Shown here one piece after another: positions 23,579 through 36,120 of a stretch of DNA of 64,000 bases (within the stretch, counting starts at the first letter, position 1; each line of letters opens with the position of its first letter). The translations under genes were made by a program, and so were the position numbers. Source of the stretch: Rhizophagus irregularis (taxonomy: Eukaryota > Glomeromycota > Glomeromycetes > Glomerales > Glomeraceae); assembly GCF_026210795.1 (NCBI RefSeq), contig NC_089429.1, positions 5,332,001-5,396,000 on the forward strand, written 5' to 3'. The notes under the pieces are model-generated. The model saw only the letters and a program-made list of their open reading frames with translations, was not told the DNA's origin and did no database searches.

Positions 23579-23797
23579 TTGGACAAAAAGCGAGTTAACA
23601 AAGATGGTAAAGATAAAGAAGACAGTGATGATACTCATGATAGTGATACAGATAAGGATCAGGCAATTTTTAAGAAAGGAGTTATAGTTAAAGGAGAGAA
23701 TAAAAATAAAAGTCTAAGAAAAATAAAAGGAAGGTTTATACAAGTTCGTGCAAAGTATTTAGTTTGTTTAGATTTTATTTTTATATTTTTAGACTAG
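23579..23797 (+). CDS. Possible fragment of a charged, low-complexity protein
   Basis: A reading frame of about 70 codons, rich in Lys, Asp and Ser (DKEDSDDTHDSDTDKDQ), ends in an A/T-rich hydrophobic tail. The codon composition over its first 150 bases is less AT-biased than the flanks, hinting at a former exon. There is no recognised domain, no flanking exon and no convincing splice site. It may be a gene remnant or chance. Confidence 0.2.
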   Translation: MDKKRVNKDGKDKEDSDDTHDSDTDKDQAIFKKGVIVKGENKNKSLRKIKGRFIQVRAKYLVCLDFIFIFLD

Positions 23798-23799
23798 TC

Positions 23800-25140
23800 A
23801 GAAATTTAGAAGGACCCCGAGCAATATATATAGGTAACAAGAAAGGTCAAATTTTTATAATAGCTCTACGCAAGGTTTCTATTAAGATAAATAAGCAAAT
23901 TCAACATGTAACTTCATGAATTACACAATCAAATCATATGACATAAAAATTTTTTAGTACAATAATAAAATACGTTGATAATTTCCAATTATTGTCATTT
24001 TATTTTTCATTTTATCAATTACTTTCGCGATATCCCTATCCGAGAAGAAACTCAGACACGTGATCATTTTTCCGAAAAATTTTTTTATAGGGTATACAAT
24101 TGAACATTTCATCATTTTTTCAATAATGTCATGTCATCCCAACCGAAATATTCATCATATTTCTTTTCATTCCCTATTAGCTTAAGTATATTACCATCAA
24201 TTAAAACTTTGATATAATAAACTATGTTAGATGACACATGTCATTCTTTTGATCTTTATTTTTATAGTTGACGATCTAGAATTTTCATAATTAAATATTG
24301 CCCAATTTATCCAGAAATAACTAATAAGCAATCGTCTTTAAAAATCTCGTCAAAATTAAGCAAAATAAAAAATATGACGTTAACCATATATATCGTTAAC
24401 CTCTAACTGTGGTAGCATGTGGCTAAGCAAATAATATTGTTACCTATTTTATGGTCCTAATTTAGAATAGTTTTTACTTTATAATAACAAAATTTTAGTG
24501 TATTTTGATCTTTGATTTGGTTAATCTCTTCTTGCTGCGCCACAAAGAACTTTGAAATGATGTTTCACAGTATTCCTCGTATAGTGTAAGTTAAATTCAT
24601 CCATGGGTGGTTGTAGGTGATGAACCGTCGTCTGTTGAAGGAAGGGATTTTCGCATACTAATTAATGAATTAATCAAACCCATATACTCCACAGATGTCT
24701 TTTAAAAAGCTTTTCATAATATAAATAATAGTAATTGTTTTATAATAAATAAAGGTGCAAACTTTACCGATGTATCTTACGTTTACTCCATAAATTAAAT
24801 ATATAAAAAAAAGTTCAAAGTTCTTTATATTTATATATTTAAAATTTAAGAATTTATTTTTCTATGAAAATTTAATTTAATTTAATTTTTTTTTTTTTTG
24901 TGAAATTGTGAAAAATATTAGATAATAGAACGATATCTTAAATCATTTCATATCTTTATCTTGTTTTTATATCAGCAAATTTGCCATCACATTTTTTACA
25001 TTTTTTACAATGACGAACGATAGAAATAAATTGTGGTTCGTGATTTATGATATCCATATCAATTTTTCAACAAAATTTTCATTCTTAATTTTAATAAATA
25101 AATTCAAGATCTTTGAAACAAAGTTATATCGAGCTACGTC
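23800..25140. other. Intergenic DNA
   Basis: No gene or strong repeat. A single TTTTTTATAGGG end-like word at about 24083 resembles the terminus of the CCCTRTAA elements listed elsewhere, but no partner end was found. Confidence 0.4.
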
Positions 25141-25150
25141 ACGAGTTACA

Positions 25151-25378
25151 ACCTTAGTACCCTAGCCATGGCGAAAAAAAGTGACTGACACGTGACTTTT
25201 GGCCCGCATTACGGCGTTATGCACTAACACGTGAAAATAACCGGTGAAGAATAAGGGGTGACGAATAAGTTTTTACCTACTCGAAAAAAACTAACGCGGT
25301 GGGTGTGACGGTTGTGATGAATAAAATGCAGTCACGTGTCAGTCACTTTTTTTTAGGGTTGTATTACAACCTAGCTAA
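25151..25378. mobile_element. Inverted-repeat element (MITE), about 220 bases
   Basis: Twenty-three bases (seven A, then GTGACTGACACGTGAC) at 25174-25196 are exactly inverted at 25331-25353; outside them GTTACAACCTTAG.ACCC and GGGTTGTA.TACAACCTAG also face each other. The CACGTG E-box core lies in each arm. No coding content. Confidence 0.7.
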
Positions 25379-25582
25379 AAAAAGAAATAGCATGAAATAT
25401 TTTTTTGATCTAACACATTGAAAGTAAATTATCGTATTACACGAATTGATCAACAGTTACCGATCATGTTGTAACACATTATATACATAAATGTATAATA
25501 AATTAATTTCGTTCGAGTTTTTTTCTTTTTTCTTTTTTTTTTTAAATTAATTTCTAAAAATCATTAAAATCATACAGAGAAA

Positions 25583-28500
25583 ATGGCAAGCGATTCCAGT
25601 AGTAAAAATATTGATACAAATAAGCATACTCAATGGATTGAAAATGGCATTGCTTATAATTATATTAATTACCATGATTATAATGAATTTGAGAATATTA
25701 AATTTATAAAAAGAGGAGGATTTAGTGATGTTTATCGAGCTACTTGGAAAAATTCAAATACTGCTGTTGCACTAAAATATATCGCAGATATTGGCATCAA
25801 AGATATTGTTAACGAGGTATGACTAAATAATATTTATTATAATACCTTCTTATAAATAGTAATTTTTTTTTTATTATTTAGATAAGTTTATTGGTCAAAG
25901 TCAATAATATTCACGTGAATATTATTCGATTTTTTGGTATCGCTAAAAGGCATAGTAAGTATTTTTTTTTTTAAAAAAAAGATCTTTAAAGAAATATATA
26001 TCGTTAAATTAATTTATATATATATATTTTTTTAGATAACGATGATATGAATTCAAGTTATTTGTTAATTTTTGAATATGCAGATAGTGGTACATTGGGA
26101 AATTATTTAAAAGATAATTTCAATAAATTAGATTGGAATATGAAATTGAAGTTTGCTATTCAAATTGCTGATGCGGTCTCATGTATACATGATAAAGATA
26201 TTATTCATCGTGATTTAGTAAGCAATATTTTTTTATTAATTTATTTTTAATGACGTTTATAAATTTAATTTGATCTAACACTTTATAAATAATAGCATTC
26301 AGATAATATATTGGTTCATCAAAATACGCTTAGATTAGCAGATTTTGGACTTTCACGTAGAGTGGCTGAAGTATCAACTCAAAAAGAAATTTTTGGAAAA
26401 ATAGCTTACATTGATCCACAATATTGTCAACCGAAAACAAATAAAGATACTATTGGTTATGAATATAAACCAAATAAGAAATCAGATGTATATAGCGTTG
26501 GTGTACTCCTATGGGAAATATCATCTGGGAGAAACCCATTTGAATCTTATGATAATGGTTATCTAAGAATAAGTTTGATGTTTGAAATCTTAAATGGTAA
26601 AAGGGAAATTCCAATCCCTGGTACACCGAATGATTATATTAACATTTATACAAGTATGACTTTTATTATTTGTATATAACTATATATAATATACTTATAC
26701 TATATATTAAATATTAACGTAATACTTACTATAAAATAATTTTTTTTTTTTTAGAATGCTGGCAAAATAATCAAGATGATAGACCAGAAATGAAACAAGT
26801 ATTAGATGACCTAAAATCGATCAAGATTGAAAATAATAACGAAATTATTATTAATGAATTATTATTCCAATATGATAATTTTAGTAGAAAAGGAATTTAT
26901 AAACGAGTAGATTTTATTAAATTTGTTAAAGAATATATAACATTAAACAATAAGAATGAATATGAAATATTCAATTATTTATTAAATAATAAGGATAATA
27001 ATCCTCAAAATATTTTTCTTTTGGCAATTTTTTATCAATATGAAATTGGTACTGAAAAAAGTGAAATTAATGCATTTGAATTATATAAAGAGGCATCTGA
27101 AAGAGGTTACATTAATGCATTATATCAGTTTGGAGTATGTTATGATTATGGAATAGAAACTGAAAAAAATAAAAGTAAAGCATTTGAATTATATAAAAAA
27201 GCTTCTGAAAAAGGGCATATTAATTCGACATATAAGCTTGGAATATACTATTGTAACGGAATAGGGATTGAAAAAAATGAAATTAAAGCATTTGAATTAT
27301 ACAAGAAATCAGCTGAAGAAGGTCATTTTAATTCTATATATCAACTTGGATTTTGTTATCAACATGGAATAGGAACTGAAAAAAATAAAAACAAGGCAAT
27401 TTTATTATATAAAAAAGCAGCTGAAAAAGGACATATTAAATCAACGTATCAACTTGGAAGATGTTATTATTATGGAATAGGAATTGAAAAAAATACATTT
27501 AAAGCATTTGAATTATATGAAAAAGCAGCTGAAAAAGAACATCTTGATTCAATACATCAACTTGGATTTTGTTATCGATTTGGAATAGGAACTGAAAAAA
27601 ATGAAAATAAAGCATTTAAATTATATAGAAAAGCAGCTAATGAAGGTCACGTTAGTTCAATATATCAACTTGGAGAATGTTATCATTATGGAATAGGAGT
27701 TGAAAAAAATGAATTGGAAGCATTTAAATTATATAAAGAGGCAGCTAATAAAGGTGATAATGATTCAAGATATCATACTGGGTATTTTTACCAACATGGC
27801 ATAGGAACTATAATAGATGAATTTCAAGCATTTCAATTATATAAAGAAGCGGCTGAAAAAGGACATATTAAATCAATGTATCAACTTGGAGAATGTTATT
27901 ATTATGGAATAGGAATTGAAAAAAATAAATTTAAAGCATTTAAATTATGTAAAGAAGCAGCTGATAAAGGTGATAATGATTCAAGAAATTTTACTGGATA
28001 TTGCTATCAATATGGTATAGGAACTATAATAGATGAATTTCAAGCATTTCAATTATATAATAAAGCGGCTATTGAAAGTCACATTAATTCAGTATATAAT
28101 CTCGGATATTGCTACCAATATGGAATTGGAACTGAAAAAAATAAAATTAAAGCATTTGGATTGTATAAGGAAGCAGCTGAAAAAGGACATGATTTTGCAA
28201 TGTATAATCTTGGAGAATGTTATCAATATGGAGTAGGAACTAAAAGAAATGAAACTAAAGCATTTGAATTATACAAAGCAGCATCTGATAAAGGTAATGT
28301 TGATTCAATATATCATATTGGATATTGTTATCAATTTGGAATAGGAATTGAAATAAATGAAGTTAAAGCATTTGAATCATATAAAAAAGCCGCTAGAGAA
28401 CTACTTATTGATTCCGTATATCGGTTTGGATATTGTTATCAGCATGGAATTGGAACTGAAAAAAATGAAACTAAAGCATTTGATTTATATGGAATGGCAG

Positions 28501-29717
28501 CTAATTGGGAGCATATTTCTTCAATAAATAGTCTTGGAGAATGTTATCAATATGGAATAGGAACTGAAATTAATAAAACTAAAGCATTTGAATTATATAA
28601 GAAGGCAACTGATAAAGGTGATAGTCATTTTTCAACATATTCTTTTAGATATTGTTATCAATATGGAATTGAAACTGGAAAAAATAAAAATAAAGCAATT
28701 AAATTATATAAGAAAACAGCTGAAAAAGGTTATATTGCTTCATTAAATAATCTCGGAAAATGTTATCAATATGGAATTGGGACTGAAATGAATAAAGCCG
28801 AGGCATTTAAATTATTTGAAAATGCATCCCAAAAGGGGCACCTTGATTCAATATATCAACTTGGATTTTGTTATCAGCATGGAATTGGAACTGAGAAAAA
28901 TAAAATTAGAGCATTTGAATTATATAAAAAAGCAGCTAATAAAGGTCATATTAATGCAATAAATAATCTTGGACATTGTTATGATTATGGAACAGGAACT
29001 AAAATAAATAAAATAAAAGCTTTTGAATCATATACAGAAGCTGCTGAAAAAGGTCAAATTAATGCAATGTATAATCTTGGATACTGTCACCAATATGGTG
29101 TAGGAACTGAAAAAAATGAAATTCAAGCATCAAAATTATATGAAAAGGCGGCTGAAAAAGGGCATATTAAATCAAAGTACCAGCTTGCACACTTTTATCA
29201 ACAGGGAATTGGAGTTGAAAGAGATGAAGTTAAAGCATTTGAAATTTATAAAGAAACGGCTAAAAAGGGCAATGTTGATTCAATATATCAACTTGGAGAG
29301 TGCTATTTTTATGGCATAGGAACTGAAAAAGATGAAGTCGAAGCATTTACATTATATAGTAAAGCAGCTGTAAAAAACCATATTGATTCAATTCATGATC
29401 TTGGATATTGTTATCAGCATGGAATTGGGACTCTGAAAAATAAGACAAGAGCATTTGGATTATATATAGAAGCAGCTGAAGAAGGCCACGTTACTTCTAT
29501 GAGTAATCTTGCAGAATGTTATCAATATGGAATTGGAACTGAAAAAAATGATATTAAAGCATTTGAATTATATAAAGAATTAGCTGAAAAGGGCCATCTT
29601 AATTCAATATATGATCTTGGATATTGTTATGAACATGGGATAGGAACTGAAAAGAATGAAATTAAAGCATTTGAATTATACAATGAATATGAAAATAAGC
29701 TTGATAATGACCTATAA
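25583..29717 (+). CDS. TKL-like protein kinase fused to 25 Sel1 repeats
   Basis: Five exons (25583-25816, 25882-25954, 26036-26217, 26296-26653, 26755-29717) encode 1269 residues. The kinase domain spans about 36-310: ATP-binding Lys65 (AVALK), helix-C Glu78, HRDL at 160-163 with catalytic Asp162, Asn167, DFG at 179-181, a SDVYSVGVLLWEI segment and the closing CW...RPEM. The glycine loop reads KRGGFSDVY, so two of its three usual glycines are replaced, yet all catalytic residues are present. From about residue 370 to the end run 25 Sel1/TPR-like units of 36-37 residues with the pattern LGxCYxxGIGTEKNxxKAFELYKxAAEKGHxxS. Such arrays form superhelical scaffolds for protein binding. Kinase-Sel1 proteins are an expanded signalling family in Rhizophagus (established knowledge). 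Start chosen at the first in-frame ATG with a normal exon-1 splice. Confidence 0.9.
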
Positions 29718-29937
29718 CAATTTTCTATTATTAATAAGATTCCGTTATTTCAGAATGCTTTCTAATTAATAATTCATTTATTTATCTAGCTAGTTTACTA
29801 AGAAATTATATATAAGAAATTTTTTTTCTTTTTTTTATATTTATAATATATAATAAAATTTTATTATTACAGTTTCCAATAAAAAATTTATTCGTTTAGC
29901 GTTCATCGCATTTTTTTTCCCTTGTTTAAACATATAC

Positions 29938-30007
29938 AGTTCACGCTATAGTGAATCCCTCGGGCTGGAGATTAACTTCATTATAGTGAGGAAATTCACT
30001 ATAGCGA
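29938..30007. repeat. Fragment with CTATAGTGAA motifs
   Basis: GCTATAGTGAATCCC and GGAAATTCACTATAGCG face each other over 70 bases. The same CACTATAGTGAA words recur at 33440-33632 and 33990-34040, so this is a dispersed inverted-repeat family. The fragment stops where the A/T-rich tail of the next insertion starts. Confidence 0.45.
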
Positions 30008-30230
30008 ATTTTATTTTATTTTATTTTATTTTAAAAATTAAGAAAATTACGGGAGTCATACAAACTTGGGGTTAGGCCCTTACAAAAGGAACAACTATAC
30101 TACACCTATATTAGTAATAACCCAGCCATCTAAACAGTCTCCCTGCCTAATATTGTCTAAACAATACTAAGCATGGCCAGCATTGCAGGAAAAAGATAAC
30201 AAACATGTTTTTTACAATTTTCAACATGTA
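30008..30230 (-). mobile_element. 5'-truncated LINE-like tail, minus orientation
   Basis: Read on the minus strand, unique sequence runs into a (AAAAT)n tail at 30008-30032, the form of a non-LTR retrotransposon 3' end. No coding remains. The 5' boundary is approximate and no target duplication was confirmed. Confidence 0.4.
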
Positions 30231-30289
30231 ACTTCTTATTTTCTTTCCTTTTTAACATTTGTATTTCAAACATCAAGAAAATTATCGAG

Positions 30290-30485
30290 GACGACATATC
30301 ATAGTTTTAGATTAGCAATCAGATAGTAAATAGACAGAACAATTCAGTAAGTAGGTGTAGGTGCCTGATTCCGTCTTTGACGGGTTAGTAGATTAGAATA
30401 ACCAATTAGTTCATAATAGTGTTATGTCTATTGTATTTTTTTAAACATAGTTGTAATTTACCTGTAAAAAAAAAAATAATAATAA
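30290..30485 (+). mobile_element. LINE-like tail, plus orientation
   Basis: A moderately GC-containing segment (GTGCCTGATTCCGTCTTTGA) ends in TTTACCTGT followed by A11 and (TAA)n at 30464-30488, a typical retroposon 3' end. Boundaries are approximate and there is no coding remnant. Confidence 0.4.
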
Positions 30486-31037
30486 ATAATTGCTCGCATT
30501 ATTTTGGTAGAATATGCACACAATGTTATAATAACATTGCGTCATTGTTATACCTAATAAATATCGGCCGGTTAAAATGATTAACCTGCTGTGGGGACCA
30601 TCCCGTACCTTTACGTGCATGATTTACCAGATGGTATGTAAAAGGTAAATTTTATTAATTAGTAATATCCCAAGTTCACAAATAAAAATAAAAATTTACA
30701 GAAAGAAAGTAAAATTTGTTCTCTAAAATTAAATTCCAGCGCCATTATTATATATCAACATATAAAAACTAATTGAGCAAAATTTCCTTGTCTGGAATTA
30801 ATTAAAAATTAAACGAACTACTAATTAAAATAAAAATTTCTAAAAATTCGATCCTGGGGCTGAAATTATTGATTTTGGGGCGCGGTATTATATTTAATTT
30901 AGGTAGCGTTTAAAATTTACTGCGTCCGGAATTACGTTAAACTACCAAAGAATTTATGTAGATCATATGAATAAATAAAGTGAAATTTCGGTCACGTGTC
31001 ATCCAGCCAAAAACGAATTTTTTAAAATTAATAAAAT

Positions 31038-31050
31038 ACGACTTCCATAA
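31038..31050. repeat. Target-site duplication, copy 1 of 3
   Basis: ACGACTTCCATAA occurs at 31038-31050 and 31200-31212, and as ACGACTCCCACAA at 32325-32337. The copies flank two consecutive LINE insertions, so a single 13-base target has been duplicated twice; the third copy has drifted at two positions. Confidence 0.8.
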
Positions 31051-31199
31051 CAGGCGGCTACTCTAGGGTTATTTTAGTTTTAAGGTGGTTGGGCGTTCCA
31101 TCTTATTGATTTTTTTTGCTGATACTTTGTAGTGTTAGTGCGATTTTATGTATTTGTTTCTCCCCGCGCATGTTATGTTAAAAATAAATAAAAATAAAA
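31051..31199 (+). mobile_element. Very short 5'-truncated LINE insertion
   Basis: A 149-base non-coding 3' end finishing in TTAAAAATAAATAAAAATAAAAA sits exactly between the first and second copies of the 13-base duplication. The tail resembles that of the following longer LINE copy. Confidence 0.7.
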
Positions 31200-31212
31200 A
31201 CGACTTCCATAA

Positions 31213-32324
31213 TTCCCCAGTTTCAATTTAACTCGATTCATTGGCCTTTAACTAAAGATTGGATTCAGTTCAACCATACAACAGACATATGCAGTGACCA
31301 TAAATCTTCTTTTCAGTCATTCAAAATCAAGAGTCTCGACCATGCATTGCCATGTGGCGACGTCCTTTTTAAACATTATCATGACCTTTACCCCAACTGG
31401 TATTCCTTGCCCGTTCAGCTCTCAACATTTAGACACTAATGACCATTTAGGATTGTGCCCGTCGCTTCGAACCTCTTTGCAATCAAATTTATCTCATTTA
31501 AAGAAAATTCTTCATGACTCGATGGCTTCTCATCTTCCTGATCCAAACTCAATCAAATTTATCATAGACAGCATTAATCGCTTACCATTATTTGCCACCA
31601 TCAATAACAACACACATGATGTATATTTGTTGATTCATCAACTCGTCCCACAAGACCTTTATAATATAATATATTCATACACCCACAAGCATAGTATTAT
31701 TAAGAAAATTATATTCGAATTTATGACTTCATTTTTCAACTATTTCTTAAAGATATTTGGATCCCGCATAACGACAAGCTTCACGCCTGGGAACGAGCCA
31801 GAAATATTCTGCGCAAAGATAAACGTAAACGCCCTCAACTACCGACACTTGATTCTTCTAAAAAACTTACCTCCGCCAGGATTAAGAGCCGTGTCCGCAT
31901 TAATCACGCTTCTAGCGCTCCATCACTCGGTCTTCTTCTCGACAACACCCCTTTTATGTGATCCCGGATGGTATCGACGATGCATCACTCGGTTCTCCGA
32001 TCCCTTTGTGGTTGGTTCTGATCACTTCGAACTATTTGCATTCGGGTGGATGGGCCTCTTTTCTTCATTATAATTCTTATATAGATTTTAAATTAGATAA
32101 TTCTTTTCATGTATATAATTTCTTTTTTTCTTTACGTTCAGTTTTAGACAGTGCTGGCCATACCTAGTATTGTTTTGTCAATAACAGGCGAGGCGATTTC
32201 TTTTTGGGAGGAGGTTGGGTTTAAACGCGTACGGTGGTGTTTGTAGTGCCTTCGTTAAGGCCTCGTTCCATAAACTCGTTTAACCTTGCCTCTGTCTACA
32301 TTTTAAAAATAAGAATAAAAATAA
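31213..32324 (+). pseudogene. 5'-truncated LINE reverse-transcriptase protein, C-terminal part, frameshifted
   Basis: Three reading frames together follow the C-terminal region of a non-LTR retrotransposon polyprotein. Frame one covers 31220-31430 (LTKDWIQFNHTTDICSDHKS, then LPCGDVLFKHYHDLYPNWY). Frame two starts near 31390 with a zinc-knuckle-like C-P-F...H-L..C-P and continues to about 31755. Frame three covers about 31760-31963 with the basic IWIPHNDKLHAWERARNI segment and ends at a TGA. At least two frameshifts separate them. A non-coding 3' end follows and finishes in an A-rich (AAATA)n tail at 32303-32324, bordered by the second and third target duplications. The reverse-transcriptase core itself is missing, so the copy was truncated at insertion. 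Not functional. Confidence 0.75.
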
Positions 32325-32339
32325 ACGACTCCCACAAAA

Positions 32340-33435
32340 CTACTGTATAAGTGAAAAAAAATTTTGTACAATTTGCAACCAAAAAACAATATTATTAACC
32401 GATTAATTAATCGGATAAGGCCTTTGACTATTGCCGTTTTCAAAATGACCGCGTAAGATGATGACAAAAAAAATAATAATTTTAAAAAAATACGAGAAAA
32501 AAATACATGTAATGTGTATGTAATAAAATACAAGATCATAGAAATTTTTTTTTTTTATGCTAAAAATCTTATTACGCTTTCAAAAGGTTGATAAAATATT
32601 ACGTGATTTTTTTTTTAACCTTTAAGCACAAAAGAAAAAGGTTTTCTATGATCCTGTTACACACACTACATAGGTTTTTTCTTGTGTATTTTTTTTTTGT
32701 CACCGTCTAACGTGATCGACGTCAATTTTAACTTTTTTGAAAATGATAAAGTTAGTTCGACGATTCTAATTTCCAACCTCCAAATTAAATATCAGAAATT
32801 TTTATATTCTAGCAAAGTTGAAAGTTTACTGTTTCATCAAGATGTATCGTCACAAAATTTTTGATACTTTAAAATGCAACTTTATATATCATTTCACAAA
32901 ATTGAAAATTATTTAACGTGCAATATCCTTGAAAATAACAAAATAGTCAATTAAAAGAACTAAAATTATGTCAACTTGTAATGTTGGAAATTGTTGCTAG
33001 AATAATTTCTGTTTAATAAAGCGCGAGAAATGGTTTACAATAGCTAACTCTTTATTTTGTTAATAACGATACATATAAATTTTTAACAATTTTAAGTTTG
33101 ACGCATATTGAATAAATTTTTCGAAATTTATAACGAAATTTGAATGATTATGATCGACTTTTTTGATAAATTAACTAGAATTTTAATATAACATAATTAC
33201 TCTCGATATTTCTGCAGTTGAAGAAGTTATTTTTTGTATGATGAAACATTCAAGATTTTAGTATGATATATATACTAATAAATGTGAGGGATTTTTATGT
33301 TGCAAGCAAGCAATATTACCGCGACATTCTGCGATACTTTCAATTGTTCGTTTAACGTTCAAATTTTTTGAAAGAATTGAACAAGAAAGGGTTGGAAAAT
33401 TGGAAAATTATAAGTTTTCGTAAGTGATATTTACA
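32340..33435. other. AT-rich intergenic DNA
   Basis: No recognisable gene or strong repeat; short frames here lack any domain. Confidence 0.4.
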
Positions 33436-33439
33436 TTAC

Positions 33440-33632
33440 TACGGTTCACTCTCACTATAACGAATTTTTGTATAGTGAATAACTTGCTATAATGAAGAAA
33501 AGCTCCAATACAGATTTTTTTATGATCAATAATTTTCGATATAGTAAACCTTTGTACTTTGTAATTCGAAAATAAATGTCAGAACAAATATAGTAAAATG
33601 GCTGAAGATTTTCACTATAGTGAATTTTAAGG
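33440..33632. repeat. CACTATAGTGAA repeat, probable MITE remnant
   Basis: CACTATAACGAA, TATAGTGAATAA, CGATATAGTAAA and CACTATAGTGAATTTTAAGG occur within 190 bases in both orientations, matching the words at 29938-30007 and 33990-34040. Ends are not exact. Confidence 0.4.
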
Positions 33633-33756
33633 AGTTGCATCATTAATAATTTTTATCACATGATACTTGTTATATGCAAAATTTTTACAATGTTAAAAAT
33701 TCATATTTTAATAAGTTAGGTTTTTATGATTCCAAAAAAGAATGTCAGGTTTTTTG

Positions 33757-33915
33757 CCCTGTAAAAAAGTCTATCCATATTTTTTCCGTAAAAGGCTCAT
33801 ATTTCCGGAATTAATAACCTTATATCACGGAATTTATCGAATTATTTACATTTTCCGTGAATAGATCCGTGAAAAGCTCGTTTTTACAGAAATAACGGAT
33901 AAAATTTTTTATAGG
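33757..33915. mobile_element. MITE of the CCCTRTAA family, TTG target duplication
   Basis: It opens with CCCTGTAAAAAAGTCTATCC and closes with CGGATAAAATTTTTTATAGG, imperfect inverted termini, and is flanked by TTG on both sides. The interior shares TTTTTTCCGTAAAAGG, ATATTTCC and ACAGAAATAACGGATAA with the copy at 44534-44682. Confidence 0.65.
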
Positions 33916-34149
33916 TTGCTATATCAATTTGTGCTACTATTTTTAGTCAACAAAAAATAAAGAAAATATATGTAAATCACGTGATTATAATATATTTTGA
34001 TATAGTGAAAATTAATTCGCTATTTGCCATAGTGAATCCATCAAACATCTCAAATACTAAAAAAACATATTCAACCAGACCCTAACGATTACAATTTTTT
34101 CGTTCCTGTCTTTTCTGTTAGTTCAAAAGCACGCGAACGCATCATTAAG

Positions 34150-34915
34150 ACAAATTCTACTATTCCTACAATCCTACCGAGAGCACATCAAGTGATCCTC
34201 CTCCTTCACCCAAATTTATAATTTTAGGAACACAATTCCCTCATGAAAAAATTTTATCACCTTTAACATGCACAGTTGACAACTATGACTCTTTACCGCA
34301 AAGTATTTTCATACCTGAGAATCTTCGCCCTTTTATACCAACTACACCCGTTTACACAGCACCATCAGAAGGTTCGAAATACTTAGCCCCAGGTTCTCCT
34401 GGTTGGTTTAAATATCTCTATGATCAAGAACGGAAAACAGAATACAGACGCCAATGAGATATCCAAGAACAAGAATCCAAGCGTAAAAAACTTGAAGCAG
34501 AGAAACAACACAAAGCTCGCGTTGCGTACTACAGTACAAGTGTAAATAAATTTGACCCTCACTCTCCTACTTCAGCAATGATTTACATCAACAAATGAAA
34601 CGTCGATCGGTTTTTGCCGGAAAACACAAAAATGTTACGAAACCTGATATAACAGAAAAGGAACACGCCCACTTTGAAATCAATTACTTAGACTACGTCG
34701 CACAAACTCATTGGATACACTGTACTCCTCGTTCAGGCACGTCTGATAACACCAAAGAAATTGAAACACGTCAGCGTAAGCGAGACACTACCATCAACAC
34801 TAACCTTACTTCATCCAGATTTCTCCACACGACCCAAAAGATGCATCCGACGACCGGTTCCCACTGACTCCCCAGCTGTTGGACCTTCTAATTCGAAATA
34901 ATTTTGTTTACGATT
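34150..34915 (+). pseudogene. Broken, unrecognised protein-coding remnant
   Basis: From about 34190 a plus-strand frame reads like protein (PENLRPFIPTTPVYTAPSEG, then YLAPGSPGWFKYLYDQERK) with a TGA at 34456-34458, then resumes with a charged helix (QEQESKRKKLEAEKQHKARV). After another stop near 34596 a neighbouring frame carries MKRRSVFAGKHKN and later frames continue to a TAA near 34902. Composition is richer in C and G than its surroundings. No domain was recognised; it could be a retroelement ORF1 or a dead host gene. Confidence 0.45.
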
Positions 34916-35277
34916 ATTACGTCTTTTACATAATGAGTCAACATACCCTATTACGAGTAGTTATAATACATCCTACATCATTACATTAAAACAATTTAGA
35001 ATAGTGTGAACCACTCCTACCTTTGACATTATTGACAGGCGGCGACATTATGTCGAAAGAAAAATACGGAGCATTTTATGAAACTAAATCTTATTCCAAT
35101 CAGCGGAAACGTATTTCGATACTAAACTATAATTCCTTATATGGGTGGTTAAATCTTATACCTGATGTTCCCAAAATTTTACTTTTCCCAGAAAGGTTTG
35201 TTTGATTAAATGATATCGCTATCGTTATCCCTCGTTTCCTGGATACTCACTGCGCGTTTGTTGTTCTCATTTAATTC

Positions 35278-35930
35278 TTACTTTTCCAGTTCTACACCTT
35301 TCTCTATTCCTTTGGTAGGGGCTGTGCCTTCGTTTAATTTATTTATGCGTTCGCTAAATGTTGCGTTCAACTTGTTGCAATTTTCTAGCTCTTCTATGCT
35401 CGGTATCCTTGAACCCGATTGGCTATCTGATGCTTCAAAAAATTGTTCATCTTCCGAAGAAGATGATGAAGCGACATTGTTTGACGCCTTTCGGAACTCC
35501 GTTTTCTCGTAAAATCCGTTTTGGCCAATTAAATCGTATCTGGAGACCTTCACCGAGTTTATCGTTCATTGCAAATTTGTATATGTTTAATCTTATTAAC
35601 TATAAGTATAACGATTTTAGCCAAATGACCACCATATGTTTTAACGTAATTTTTGACTATTTCATGATTCTTTATATTCGTTTGAGTTTAATTTTTTCAC
35701 CGCCTGCCAGCTATATCTTTTCTTAATATCTATTGCTTTCAATCTGGCATCAAACATCCTGAAGAAATATTCACGTCCTTTTTTTTGAGCGACAATGTTC
35801 GATCCACTTTGCTCGTATCTGGTTTCCCTTGTTTATATAGGCGGCGTTTGATAAATAATTTTTCTCTGTGTTCAGCTTCCTTTGTAAGTTTTCGTACATG
35901 TCTCATTTTTCCAATGTCGTAAATTTCATA
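35278..35930 (-). pseudogene. Broken, unrecognised coding remnant
   Basis: On the minus strand, segments read MRHVRKLTKEAEHREKLF (about 35905-35850), REYFFRMFDARLKAIDIKKR (about 35790-35730), then after shifts an acidic Ser-rich piece (SSSSSEDEQFFEASDSQSG) ending at about 35278. Several frameshifts and stops separate the pieces. The frame order suggests a single former protein of more than 200 residues. No family was recognised. Confidence 0.35.
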
Positions 35931-36120
35931 TCACGTGTAGTTTCGGATAAATGTTGATCCGAGTCACCGATTTTCGGTTTGTTTGTGTTGAAACATCTAC
36001 ACCAATTTTGTTCAAACTACTCATTTTCCAATTTATGATAATTAACAATGTGTAATATTCAGTGGCTGCAGTGATTACCATTTCCTTTTTGATTATACTA
36101 CATTTTCCTTTCCTGAACGC

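Noticed and set aside
25583-29717. Bacterial origin of the Sel1 proteins
   Set aside because: The kinase part has four spliced introns and matches fungal kinase-Sel1 architecture; composition equals the host background.
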